Below are positions 36,251 to 46,229 of a DNA stretch of 64,000 nt, piece by piece. The translations under genes were made by a program, and so were the position numbers. Source of the stretch: Epiperipatus broadwayi (taxonomy: Eukaryota; Onychophora; Udeonychophora; Euonychophora; Peripatidae); assembly GCA_028023455.1 (NCBI GenBank), contig JAQFVV010006220.1:10869916-10933915 (forward strand), given 5' to 3'. Numbering within the stretch: position 1 is the stretch's first letter; each line of letters starts with the position of its first letter. Below the pieces are notes generated by a model, which did no database searches, was not told the DNA's origin, and saw only the letters and a list, made by a program, of their open reading frames with translations.

Positions 36251-37118
36251 AGGAAAAATTCTTATTTTTGTAGCTGTGTTGTATCTGTTCTCCATATAAT
36301 ACCAGAATTAATGTTCACATATTTATTGTGGGGTTTTATAGTTCGCTGTTTAAGAATTGGGTGTTTATGTTAAAACAAAATCTGTTTTCTAATTCACATG
36401 TTATTTGAAGGGTGAGACATAAGAAGATTATCATCCATCCATTCCCTTCAATTATAGTAGGGTAATATAAAATAATTGCATTTGCAATAATTCAATGTAA
36501 ATGAATTAAAATTAAATAAATAAAACTTGATCATATTTTTATTATTGTATCAATGCTCACCTGCACTTGCAAATTATACTAAGATTCTGGCAGTCCAGCT
36601 AATAATAGGTACATACACATGTACTGACTACTGATAGCTCTTTGGGTTATCTATGGCATAATACTACTTTTCTTAAAATTTAAATCTTACTTCAGAAAAT
36701 ATAAAAACAAAAATTTCTAAACCTTGGCAACATTTTAATGTTTTCAAAAGCAATGACTTGCACTATTTGTAATATGGAATGTTGAGAGTTAAAATGCACC
36801 TTTGATAGCAATTGAACATGCTTAAAAAAATAGTTTCTAACAGATATTAAAGCAGAACAAATTTGAAGGTTATTTTATTACTTAATTAGATAAAGCATAA
36901 TATATTCTGAATGTGTATACTATGGTTTGCAGCAATTCTCAGAGAATTCATTCAATCTTCTAATATCTCATTTCTAGCTAAAAAAAAATAAATATCATAA
37001 CCAATAATAAAAGTCAGATCCTACTGTAATCATGATTACATTCACATCATTGCATTACAAAGAACTCAAGTCATATGTCACATGACTAATTTAACAAGCT
37101 TGTATTACAAATGTTACA
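36251..37118. other. AT-rich stretch without recognisable gene
   Basis: Nothing identifiable seen on either strand. Confidence 0.45.
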
Positions 37119-37460
37119 TATAGAGTTTGCAAATAAGCTCTTAACAAGCTTTGCAGAATATTCCCATCCCAGACTGGTTTCTGCTACTGGATTCCTCAGT
37201 GAGGTGCTAGGATATTCAAGCATTAGATTAAAAATACCAGGACAAGCCCAATACTTTATCTAATGGATAACTGTTAAGTAGAAAATCTGAAATCTTCAGA
37301 CATTCATATGTCTTCAAAAAGAAGTGCTGGGCTTGTCCTAGTATTTTTAATCTAATGCTTGAATATCCTAGCACCTCACTGAGGAAGACAGTAGAAGAAA
37401 CCAGTCTGGGGTTGGGGATATTTTGCAAAACTTGTTAAAAGCTTGTTTGCAAGCTCTATA
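37119..37460. repeat. Foldback element with long, well-matched arms
   Basis: The left arm (about 37119-37255) and right arm (about 37322-37460) are inverted copies. TATAGAGTTTGCAAATAAGC on the left pairs with GCTTGTTTGCAAGCTCTATA on the right. A central part of about 60 bp, including CTCAGTGAGGTGCTAGGATA and its complement, is almost perfect. The spacer is about 66 bp. Outside, ACATCATTGCAT occurs on both sides (37044 and 37465) in direct orientation. No ORF. Likely a MITE or foldback transposon, and one of the younger elements here. Confidence 0.85.
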
Positions 37461-38759
37461 TATAACATCATTGCATCACAAGTCATCTACCATAACAGAT
37501 TATATCAAGATCTTGGTGCTCTGGCTGCTAAGAATAATCAGATATCCACTTGCTAATATCTAGTTGGATTGACTATAGTATACTTTTGAACTTGATTAAA
37601 AATTCCTGTTATTTGAGAAACATCCCCAAGCCCTATCTTAGATTTGAACAATATGTTTTGAGGTTGACTTACCAATTTACTAATTGTTTTAAACACATGC
37701 ATGACATTAATAGATAAATATCAATCACTAAATGGTTTATTGCTCAGAAGTTCATAAAAAAATTGAGCACTGAAGTGGCAGAGGGTGAGTCTCAGTCCAT
37801 GGATCTTGAGTTCCAAAGTTTACTGCACAAAATCACACACAAGCATAAGATTAAAAATGTTAATAAACTGGAAGACTTTTTTGTTTAACAGGTGTTTTTA
37901 TTTTTCTTTGGCATGATATTATTATTTTGTGGTAAATATTACTTCATCTTCAGGATAGTGATGTCATAATTAACAATTTATTTAAGACCTGAAAGAAAAG
38001 AATACAATGATTATTGTAATCTAAAGAATCAATATACTTAAATAAATACTGATTTTACTGTAACAAAAAATATTACAAACAATAAAGATTTTCTACATAA
38101 ATTAGGAAAAAAATGGAAAGGCAAAAATAAAGTTTCATATTTATAATACAATCTTCAGGTTTAAAACTAGACTGATGCACTTACAATAGAATACTATTCA
38201 TCAGTTTCATCTAGATTTTCCCATATCACTGTGTTATGTGAAAACTTTGTCTTTAATTTATTTTGGCATCAAGATTAAATCTCAGATGAACCTAAAGGGA
38301 TTGTAGGCAAATATGGCTGTACTCTTTGATTCTTTAACTCCTATTGATGACAAAATTATGGTAGATAATGCTAAATCAAAAGTAGGGAAATCTAAGTTGC
38401 CAAATTCAGCTCTTGAAATAATTCAGAAATTGGCTGTTTTTGATATTCTTCATCACAAGATTTTGTATGAGAATAGAGTTTTTTAAATTTTTTAAATTTT
38501 ATTAATGAATAATAAAGTAATATATATTTATATCTTTAAATTACTTTTATGTTCCAAAGCAAACTTTATTGAGTATCAATTGGTTTCATCAAAATAGGTT
38601 ACACTAGGTTTACACATACTTATATGAAAAATTCTTTCTAATTTTGATTTAGTCCTTGCCTCTGAAAGTTAACTTGTTCAACCAGAAAAAAAAATCATTG
38701 TTATATTGATTGGCCATCAATGGAATTGTGTTAACTTATCTCATTTTTTTAAATTTATT
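37461..38759. other. AT-rich stretch without recognisable gene
   Basis: No coding or repeat signal identified. Confidence 0.45.
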
Positions 38760-38769
38760 TTTAGAAATA

Positions 38770-41640
38770 CTAATTCCAGTCCTTGTCATAATGCTGAGTG
38801 TATTCTGAAGAGAGGCCATGTTTCCATGAAAAGGTCCTGTGCTGCAAGAATACTATATCTAAACTTAAGTTTTTTAATTTGTTGTGGTAGGTATTGGGGT
38901 ATCTTTTTGGTTTGTTTCCAAATATGAATGTGCAATGGATGCACCAGTATGCATATAAGCTGAATGTGGTTTCACATATTATTGGTATTGCAGCAAAAAT
39001 GTTTACTGGGAATAATGTATGGTTCACTACATTTCTTAAAATGACCACATTTTCTTTGTGTGCATCTACTATTTTACTAATTGTGGTCCTATTTTGTATG
39101 TAGTTGTTCAGCATCATTAGTTACACTTTTTCTAGGGTTAGACAATCATATAGGAAATGGGTTTGTGTTTCTTCATCTCTGTGACATAGCATACACAGTG
39201 GGTCAACATTTGTGTAAAATCTCTTTGTACCAAATAAAGGGTGTTGTTGGTAAGGCATTCAGGTTAAGTTTGATAATAAAATCATAAAATGTTAGTTCCA
39301 GGCACCATCTTTTGAACTTTTTTAACAGTTGGCCATTGTTTATTCCCAGTACTATGAGCTGGTTATTTGGGGGTTGGTCTGAAAACAGTAGATTTTCTAT
39401 TTGCCAATTTGTGTATTTATTTGTGTTTTAGTGTTATATTGCTTCTTATGGGTTTGCAATTTACATGCAGGGTAGAGATATAGTTATATGTGGAGGAAGG
39501 CTGATCAGTGGGTGTGATTTCTATTATTACCTGTATCTTTAGAAAATGTCTAAATATGGCTCTAAGCAGATTTACTGTTTTTTGGGTGTAAAACACTGGT
39601 ATTGCATGTAGTCCAATACTATTCCATTTTGTATATTGGTTTGTTTTATTGAGATGGTAACTACTTTTCTTTGCCATAGTAGCTTGTTGCATAGTGAGTT
39701 AATTTCTGAAATAAATGATTTTGTGAAATTTATTATTGGCAGATAGTAGGTGATTTGGTCATAAGCTAGTTGTATAATGATACTTTTGAATAGATTGAGA
39801 GATAGGATTTGGAGTGTGATTCAGTGATTTTTTCTGCTTCTGCTTTAAGTTTGTTTGTATTTTCTTTCTCATTTGATTCATGCCCATATGGAAAGAGAAA
39901 TCCAGAAACATACTAAGTTTTCCTTGATATATTTGTGTGTTTAAATGATCTGTAAATATTGCCCAAACAGCTGATTTATTGGTGTTGATTTTTAGCCTGA
40001 ACTTTGCTGTATAAACTTTTATGATTTCCAGCAGTATAGTTAATTGTTTCTTTGATTTTAGAAATGCTGTGTCATCATCTATGTAAGCTATACATGGTAC
40101 ATATGTGTTGGGGTTTGGAATTAGAGTTACTTGGATTTTTTAATTAGCTCTAACAGGGAGTTTAAATATAAAGTAAGTAATAGTGTGCTGAGTATAGATT
40201 CTTGTGGTATTGATTGGCTGGGGTAGAAAGATGATGAAGATCTTCTATTGAGTGTGATATGAATTTCTCTGTTTAGCAGTAGATTTGTGATTGTATATAA
40301 AATTGTGTAAGGTATTTCTGTTTTTTTAAAGTTGAATTAACAGTGTTTTGATTGGCACTGAATCAAATTCACTTTCAAAATCTAACTGCATTCCCATTGA
40401 GACATATTTTTTTCTTTTAATTACCGAGTTAAAGATTGTTTTGTGTATTAGTGTTGTTTGACCTGTTGACAAGCCCTTTTTTGCATAGTGATGTTGCGAT
40501 ATTAGTGGTATTATATATGGTTCAATTTTTTTCTTTTAAAACTTTTTCCAAAATTTTTATTCCCAAAATCTCCATTGAGATTGGCCACAGATTGGAGATT
40601 GTGGCAATTGGTGCTTGTTTTTTAATGAATAAGACCATTGAAAACAGAAACTGGATATAGCCCTTGTATATTGTATAGCTTTTATGATAGTTGATTTGCA
40701 AGCTGGCATAGGTATGCATTTTTAAATCAGCTGAGATGTGAAAATACCAATTGTGGAATTCCTGGTGGTACTGGGTGGCATGTATCTGGCATTGATGCTA
40801 GAATGAGTGCAATATCTGCAATTTCAAAAGGTGTCTGTTTCTGGTTTTCCCCAAAAAAATTTCTGAGGGTTTAAAATTGGTTATGCTTTGTTAACTTTTT
40901 TTTTAAAGTGCTGATATAAAGGTTGTATCATATTATGTCCAGTTATGATTTTCCCATTTCATTCTAGTGCCATGGGAACTCAATTCATGGATGGATAACC
41001 CATTACCCATCAAATGTATATGCAGGTCTATGTGTGTTGTTGTTAGACAAATTCTTTTTTTAATTGCTAGATATTGCTTTAATTTATTGCATATTTGATT
41101 ATACAGCTGTGTCAGCTTTATTATGTTTGCTTTATTGTGAGTGACTGTTTTTGACATTATTCTTTTGTATAGCTCATCTGCTAACTTGATTAGTTTTGGG
41201 GGAGGCTGATTTTTGAGTAATATGATTGATATTTTAAATGAGAAAATGTGTGCATATGCTATATATTAAAATCTCTGGAAAATATAGTGGGGTAGGGATT
41301 GGATACTAACAGGGAGCTATTAGTTAAAATTATTCTGTTAATTACAATAAAATCAGGGGGAATATATACAAATATAACGTTAATTGGAAAACTGTGATTA
41401 AACATAGTTATCAGAAGATTGGAGTTTATGAAAATTATTTTAAATGATGTGAAGGGGCATAAGGACATGATAAATATACCTGTGTCACTTGATGGTGCTG
41501 ATGTGTTGTCGATATTGTGCAAGAACCAAGTTTACTCATATATGTAGCTGGGTTGATTTGGGATCCGTTATGTATTTTTGTTTCTAGTAGACCCAATATG
41601 CTGGATTGCATTATCTGTATCCATTTATTAATTTGTTGTA
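38770..41640 (-). pseudogene. LINE copy 2 ORF2 relic (endonuclease, reverse transcriptase, zinc motif)
   Basis: Endonuclease: ILGLLETKIH near 41590 and, in the frame 41522-41259, INVIFVYIPPDFIVINRI and PTIFSRDFNI. The last is the GDFN motif with Gly replaced by Arg. Reverse transcriptase: an IPQESILS-like segment near 40200 and CIAYIDDDTAFLKSKKQL near 40080, with YIDD replacing YMDD. The frame 39692-39417 carries the post-RT region. Zinc motif: CMLCHRDEETQTHFLYDC near 39140-39195, the same spacing as CPMCGKQEETMDHILFHC in copy 1. Reading frame is lost repeatedly. Confidence 0.75.
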
Positions 41641-41699
41641 TATTTTTATGGAATTTAATGTTGTAGGAGGGAGGAGGTGTGCAATTTTACTGAAGTGTG

Positions 41700-43080
41700 T
41701 GACTTTTATTCCCTTCCTTTTGTAAGTTTATCTTGCTTGAAGGGGGGGGGGTATTATTGTTTGTTGGTTCTGTATATTTTGTTTAATCAAGTCACTATCT
41801 CTGATGTTTTCAAAATCTTTTGAATATTGTGAGGTTGATTCCATTTCCATATTTTCATCTATTGGTTGTTTTATTGAATTCAATTGGCTATATTCCAAAT
41901 CATTTGTTTTTATCTTTTTATTTTCTCTCATTTTCATTGGTTTTTCTTGTTTTCTTTTGCTTTCCAGAGGTGTGTTTTTAATTACTGGAAAGCAGTGTTT
42001 GGTGGTATCCATTATTTCAGTTGTCATTTTGTTTATAATTGTGTGCTCTGCTTGATGATTATCTCCATTTGGCAGTCCTTTTGTTTCTTTTTGTAAGTAA
42101 GCAATTTCATTTTCCATTGAATTATCAGTTTTTGCCTGGGGGTCAAGGTTTATATCTTTCTCATTCATGTTTGCTTTATTTGTTAAATCCATTGACGTGA
42201 TTGAAGGGGGGGGGTCTATAGTTTCATTTTTATTTGTTGTAATTATCAATTTTATTGCCTTGGGTGTGGGGAAATCTATATTTTCCTGCTGCCTAGTTTT
42301 ATGTGTGCTATCTGCATTCTCTTCTAATCTTTGTGAGGGGTGGTTATTCTTTTCTGTTAGATTTATTTCTTAATTGTATTGTGTTGCTATGTGGCCTCTG
42401 GCAAAACAGTGTGACTTTAATCCTCAGATATATAAGCATAGTGTAGCTTTTTGGTCTGTTATGTATGTTGGAATGTTTTCTGGGTCTATTTCTTTATGTA
42501 ACTTAACTTTATATTCAAAACTATTTGTAAAATATGGTAACTGATGTTTCTTTAAGGTTTATTTGTTGAAAAAAAAAACCTTTCCAATGGGGTTCATCAT
42601 TCTTTGGAAATCATCCAAGTTATATCCAAAGTAGGCATTTTTTTAACATTCCAGTGATATTCTTGTATCTGCTTTCATCAACTCGTACTATGGCAAAATT
42701 TCCTAGAGGAATGTAATTTTTAAATTTTTCCCTTTGTGTAGCTTTATAAAACTCAACTGCTACATATCTGCTATTAGGATGGTCACCTATGCATTGTACT
42801 GTCTCCAGTAAATTATTTTTATTTAGTGCTTCAATTAGAAGTGCCTTGGAAAAATGATAGAGAATGCAGTGATTGTCTGTTGCAGCCAACACTATTGATT
42901 TCTCAATGAAAAATCTTTTGAATGTTGAAAAAAGTGTTTTTGGTATAATGTTATTGAACTTCTCCCCAATCTGTTCAAGCATTTCATCTGTCCATTGTGT
43001 GTGGAGGGCTCAATTTCATTCTGATTTACTAGATCTAAATCTTTAAGATCGTCTGATGTAGTTTTTCTAAATCTAGGATT
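41700..43080 (-). pseudogene. LINE copy 2 ORF1 relic
   Basis: The frame 42982-42620 aligns by eye with copy 1 ORF1. SIVLAATDNHCILYHFSKA matches TLILAVTDDNIHLFKF, HPNSRYVAVEFYKA matches HPNDRYVVIQFNN, and IPLGNFAIVRVDESRYKNI matches LFGRYLITIDPDRPSSI. The C-terminal part in the frame 42249-41728 is polar and low in hydrophobics (many Asn, Lys, Glu, Thr), matching the disordered C-terminal region of copy 1 ORF1 in character rather than in residues. The zinc knuckles expected near 42400-42600 cannot be read clearly. G-tracts of 8-10 bases occur at about 41740 and 42205. Confidence 0.7.
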
Positions 43081-43597
43081 TTTTTTCTGGGTTTACATTA
43101 TTTTGATAAATTTTGGCTATTGTTGCTTATATCTTACTTGTGTTTTGAGAAGGATTAGCTTCCTGATTAAGTGACTGGGTTTGCCATTTTATAGTATAGC
43201 GACTAATTTTTCAACAAGGTATTGTTTTTTTCCTTCATTCTCTATTTTCTTTTTGATTCTTACTATTTTTTTCATTATTTTTTCTTCTACTCTTTTTTCT
43301 CTTTACCTATTTGCCTCTAAATAATGTTATCAATTACATTTGTTTGAGTTGTTGGCTAACCGCCACGCTAGGGATTTATTATACTTCACGTAGCTTTTGC
43401 TGATCTTTTCCTTTGTACACTAATTTTTTTAAAAAACTCACATTTCTTAAAACAATTGGGTTTACATTGATTATAATTTTTTTTTTTTAATTTTAAAGAA
43501 AAAAAAATCACTTTTGTAGCTTTTTAATATTAATAAAATACTAAAAGACTTTTTGCTTACCTGCAATTGTGTGTATGGTCCGGTGGCACTATCTTTA

Positions 43598-44210
43598 AAT
43601 TACTTTTATAATATCTAAAGAAAGCTTTTTTTATTATTTTTGAAACAAAATTTATCCCCCCCCCCCATACGCACACACTTTTTTTTTAAATAAAAAAAAA
43701 ATCTATGAAAATAATGTTTACTTAATTTCTTAATTTTCGTTTCTGAAATAAAATCACAGCTTTAACAAATGAAATTAAAAAATAACATTTAAATAAATGG
43801 ATTATTTTTTAAAAAATTATGTATTCTTTTTCTTAATTTTTATTTATAAAAACAAAACTTAAATATGTTTACATAATTGCTTATTCATTAACAAAATTGC
43901 ATTACATTCCATGACATTAATTTTTTTTTCTACAATTGATTAATATAAAGTAATAGTCAATTTTGACAATTAATAATTAAAATTTAAAAATAAATATATT
44001 TAAAATAGACCGTAGTACATCTTGTTTAGGTCAACAGACATTCGCAAAAAAGGAAAGTACAAATAAATAATAATAATTCTCTAGAGATAAGTTTTATGAT
44101 GACTATAAAAACTGATCCCTGAATTATAAATACATCCAAATACAAAACATCCTGTTTTATTATTGTGTTTATTTAATATTTGGCAATGATGTTTTTTTCT
44201 TCTATAGAAA
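43598..44210 (+). repeat. Unclassified dispersed repeat, copy 2
   Basis: Second copy of the repeat at 35605-36250, with the same block order. The C-rich tract is longer here (about 12 C at 43657) and the AGCAGCAGCAG segment of copy 1 is absent. No ORF, no terminal inverted repeats. The two copies lie about 8 kb apart and bracket LINE copy 2, but I see nothing to make them LTRs of one element. Confidence 0.85.
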
Positions 44211-44415
44211 ACGTTTCTTTCAGAAAGACATCTAATGCCTTGTCTAATTGCATCTTTCATTTGTATTTTATTTTCATCCATACTTTTTCAATGTAAAGAA
44301 ATCAAAATCACATTTTTAAAGAAAGCATCTTTAAGTTAAATTTCATATTATGAATCAGAGTCTGTTTCTTTCATGAAACCATGCTCAATTTCATCATAAA
44401 ATACACTTTATGAAG

Positions 44416-44424
44416 TATTGTATT
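44416..44424. repeat. PLE target-site duplication, left copy
   Basis: TATTGTATT, repeated at 46221-46229 immediately outside the opposite end of the PLE pair. Confidence 0.65.
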
Positions 44425-44769
44425 TTTGTATTTTTATATTGGACTATTTCTTTCATCTAATATGAGTATTGAATATCTTTAAAAAAATTTAACTTTATTC
44501 AAGTATTTCAAATACATTCAACTATTAGTAATAGCACATCAAACAGATTACTATATGCACAACATTTCAAGAGGTATTATTCTTCCTCTTTTTCAGGTGT
44601 TGCTGGCCTGGTCAGTGACAGTACTAATATGGGATTGAACCTGAACTCTTAGATTTTTGAGTATTGAATTTTAAGGTAATGCTCTAAATAAAAGCTATCC
44701 TGCCAAAGAGCTGTTTCAGTAGAAATTTCATATATTCCTCCTGATAAGAGCAAAGTTTATTAGTGGTTT

Positions 44770-45240
44770 TCATACATTATGTATAGTCACATTAGATTGG
44801 CTTATGGGATTATTTGCCATTGTTATGTGAGCAGCTTCTTTAAATTTTCTTCTTTGTACCTTTTTTTCCCTATCCAATATTTTTGTATTTTCCCAATTGA
44901 ACATATGTTCATTGGCACATACATGGTCTACTACCTTAGACACATCTGTTTTCCCTCTTCTAATCATCAGTTTAATTTCTTGAAAGTGCTTTTCAATGGG
45001 ATGACTGGTCTCACCAATATATTTTGTTCCACATTCACATGGTATTTCATAAATGCATTTTTTTCTTTTCCGCATTTCAAGTTTCATCTTTGTAGAAGTT
45101 AGAATTTCTCATAGTGTGGTATGGCTCTGGAAAGCTGTTCTTATGTTATACTGATTGCAGATTTTCCCCTTAATTTGTCTATTTTTGGAATGTACGGGTA
45201 CACTACACTATCAATAATTGTTTTTTCTTTTGATGGTTTT
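44770..45240 (-). pseudogene. PLE family 2 left arm: GIY-YIG endonuclease relic
   Basis: The open frame 45087-44770 contains CIYEIPCECGTKYIGETSHP, the Y...YIG signature of the GIY-YIG nuclease used by Penelope-like elements. VDHVCANEHMFNWENTKIL, REKKVQRRKFKEAAHITMAN and SQSNVTIHNV follow. The usual Arg of the R-x-x-EH segment is not present (IEKHFQEIK), so activity is doubtful even apart from truncation. Upstream, in another frame, NIRTAFQSHTTL-like linker residues can be read (about 45120-45160). No reverse transcriptase is attached. Confidence 0.85.
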
Positions 45241-45290
45241 TTTTGTTGTCTATTAAATCAATGAGTTGGAAAAAGATAAAATAAACTCTT

Positions 45291-45846
45291 ATGAAAACTG
45301 GAAGTCCATCAGCTGCTATTAAAAAATTTTTAAATAGACAACAAAAAGAACCATTAAAAACAATTATTGGTACTGTAGTGTACTCATACATTCCAAAAAT
45401 AGCAGACAGATTAAGAAAAATCTGCAATCAGTATAATATCAGAACAGCTTTCCAGAGCCATACCACATTAAGAGAAATTCTAACATCTACAAAATCTAAA
45501 CTTGAAATGCTGAAAAGCAAAAACTGCATTTATGAAATATCATGTGAATGTGGAAGAACATATATTGGTGAAATCAGTCATTCCATTCAAAAGTGCTTGT
45601 GAGAACATAAACTGATGATTAGAAGAGAGAAAACTAATGTGATCATGGTAGCTGACCATGTATGTGCCAATGAACATATCTTCAATTGGGAAAATACAAA
45701 AAATATTAGCTAGAGAAGAAAAGATACAAAGAAGAAAATTTAAAGCTGCTCACATGACAATGGCAAACAATCACATAAGCAAACTTAGTGTGACTATACA
45801 TAATGTATGGAAACCACTCATCAACTTTGCTCTTAGGAAAAAGTAG
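45291..45846 (+). pseudogene. PLE family 2 right arm: linker and GIY-YIG endonuclease relic
   Basis: The frame 45291-45602 gives the linker (VVYSYIPKIADRLRKICNQY, NIRTAFQSHTTLREIL) and the nuclease signature CIYEISCECGRTYIGEISH. It then meets a TGA at 45601. Beyond it EHKLMIRREKTN and VCANEHIFNWENTK continue in frame, a one-base shift near 45700 follows, and the frame ends with MTMANNHISKLSVTIHNVW at about 45846. Linker, GIY, YIG, EH and NEH blocks occur in the order expected for the C-terminus of PLE proteins. The reverse transcriptase is missing. Confidence 0.87.
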
Positions 45847-46229
45847 AAAAATCAGGAGAAATGTCATAGATAAGTATATGAAATTTCTACTGACTGTTGC
45901 CTTTTTGGCAGGATAGCTGTTGTTTAGAGTGTTACCTTAAAATTCAAGGCTCAAAAATCTAAGGGTCCAGGTTAAAATTGCATGTTAGTACTGTCACTGG
46001 TCAAGCCAGCAACACATGAAGAAGAGGGGGGAATAATACCTCTCAAAACATTGTACATATGCTAACCTGTTAATGTGCTATTTCTAACAGTTGAATGTAT
46101 TTGAAATATTTGAATAATGTTAAAATTTTTAAGACATTCAATACTCATATTAGATGAAGGAAATAGTCCAATATAAAAATACAACTAAAACACTGTCATC
46201 ACAATCCTTCAGAAAAACACTATTGTATT

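Larger units (their letters stand above)
38760..43200 (-). mobile_element. Non-LTR retrotransposon (LINE), copy 2, AT-shifted and decayed
   Basis: Same architecture, order and strand as the LINE at 2.5-8.3 kb. It has an ORF1 with the same central domain (about 42990-42620), an endonuclease (about 41610-41260), a YIDD reverse transcriptase motif (about 40073-40090) and the CX2CX8HX4C zinc motif (about 39140-39195). Compared with copy 1 it is much richer in A and T and more broken, as expected for an older insertion or a divergent subfamily. Its ends are not defined by a target duplication. Confidence 0.8.
44425..46220. mobile_element. Penelope-like element, head-to-head inverted pair (family 2)
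   Basis: A 1.8 kb insert made of two 5'-truncated PLE copies in opposite orientation, flanked by a 9-bp direct repeat (TATTGTATT). The left arm reads minus (about 45257 to 44425) and the right arm plus (about 45290 to 46220), with a spacer of about 70 bp near 45258-45330. Both carry the GIY-YIG nuclease and a shared 3' untranslated region. That region includes AGTGACAGTACTAATATGGG and its counterpart, and the terminal block GTCCAATATAAAAATACAAC. The right arm ends with CAATCCTTCAGAAAAAC. Arms differ at many positions. The same termini define the 378-bp foldback inside the hAT. Confidence 0.88.

Noticed and set aside
38770-39117. 115-residue minus-strand open frame as an independent gene
   Set aside because: It lies at the 3' end of LINE copy 2, directly beyond the zinc motif, and is best read as the decayed ORF2 tail.
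42167-42373. Plus-strand hydrophobic open frames at 41804-42373 as a small membrane protein
   Set aside because: They are antisense shadows of the polar LINE copy 2 ORF1 C-terminal region.
35605-44210. Two ~0.6 kb direct repeats as LTRs of a single 8.6 kb retrotransposon
   Set aside because: The interior holds a minus-strand LINE and a foldback, no gag-pol, and the repeats lack clear TG...CA ends or flanking duplications.
44600-44680. tRNA-like B-box phrase (GGTTCAATCCC on the minus strand near 44640) suggesting a tRNA or SINE
   Set aside because: No A-box at the right distance and no cloverleaf. It lies in the Penelope 3' region and is explained by that element.
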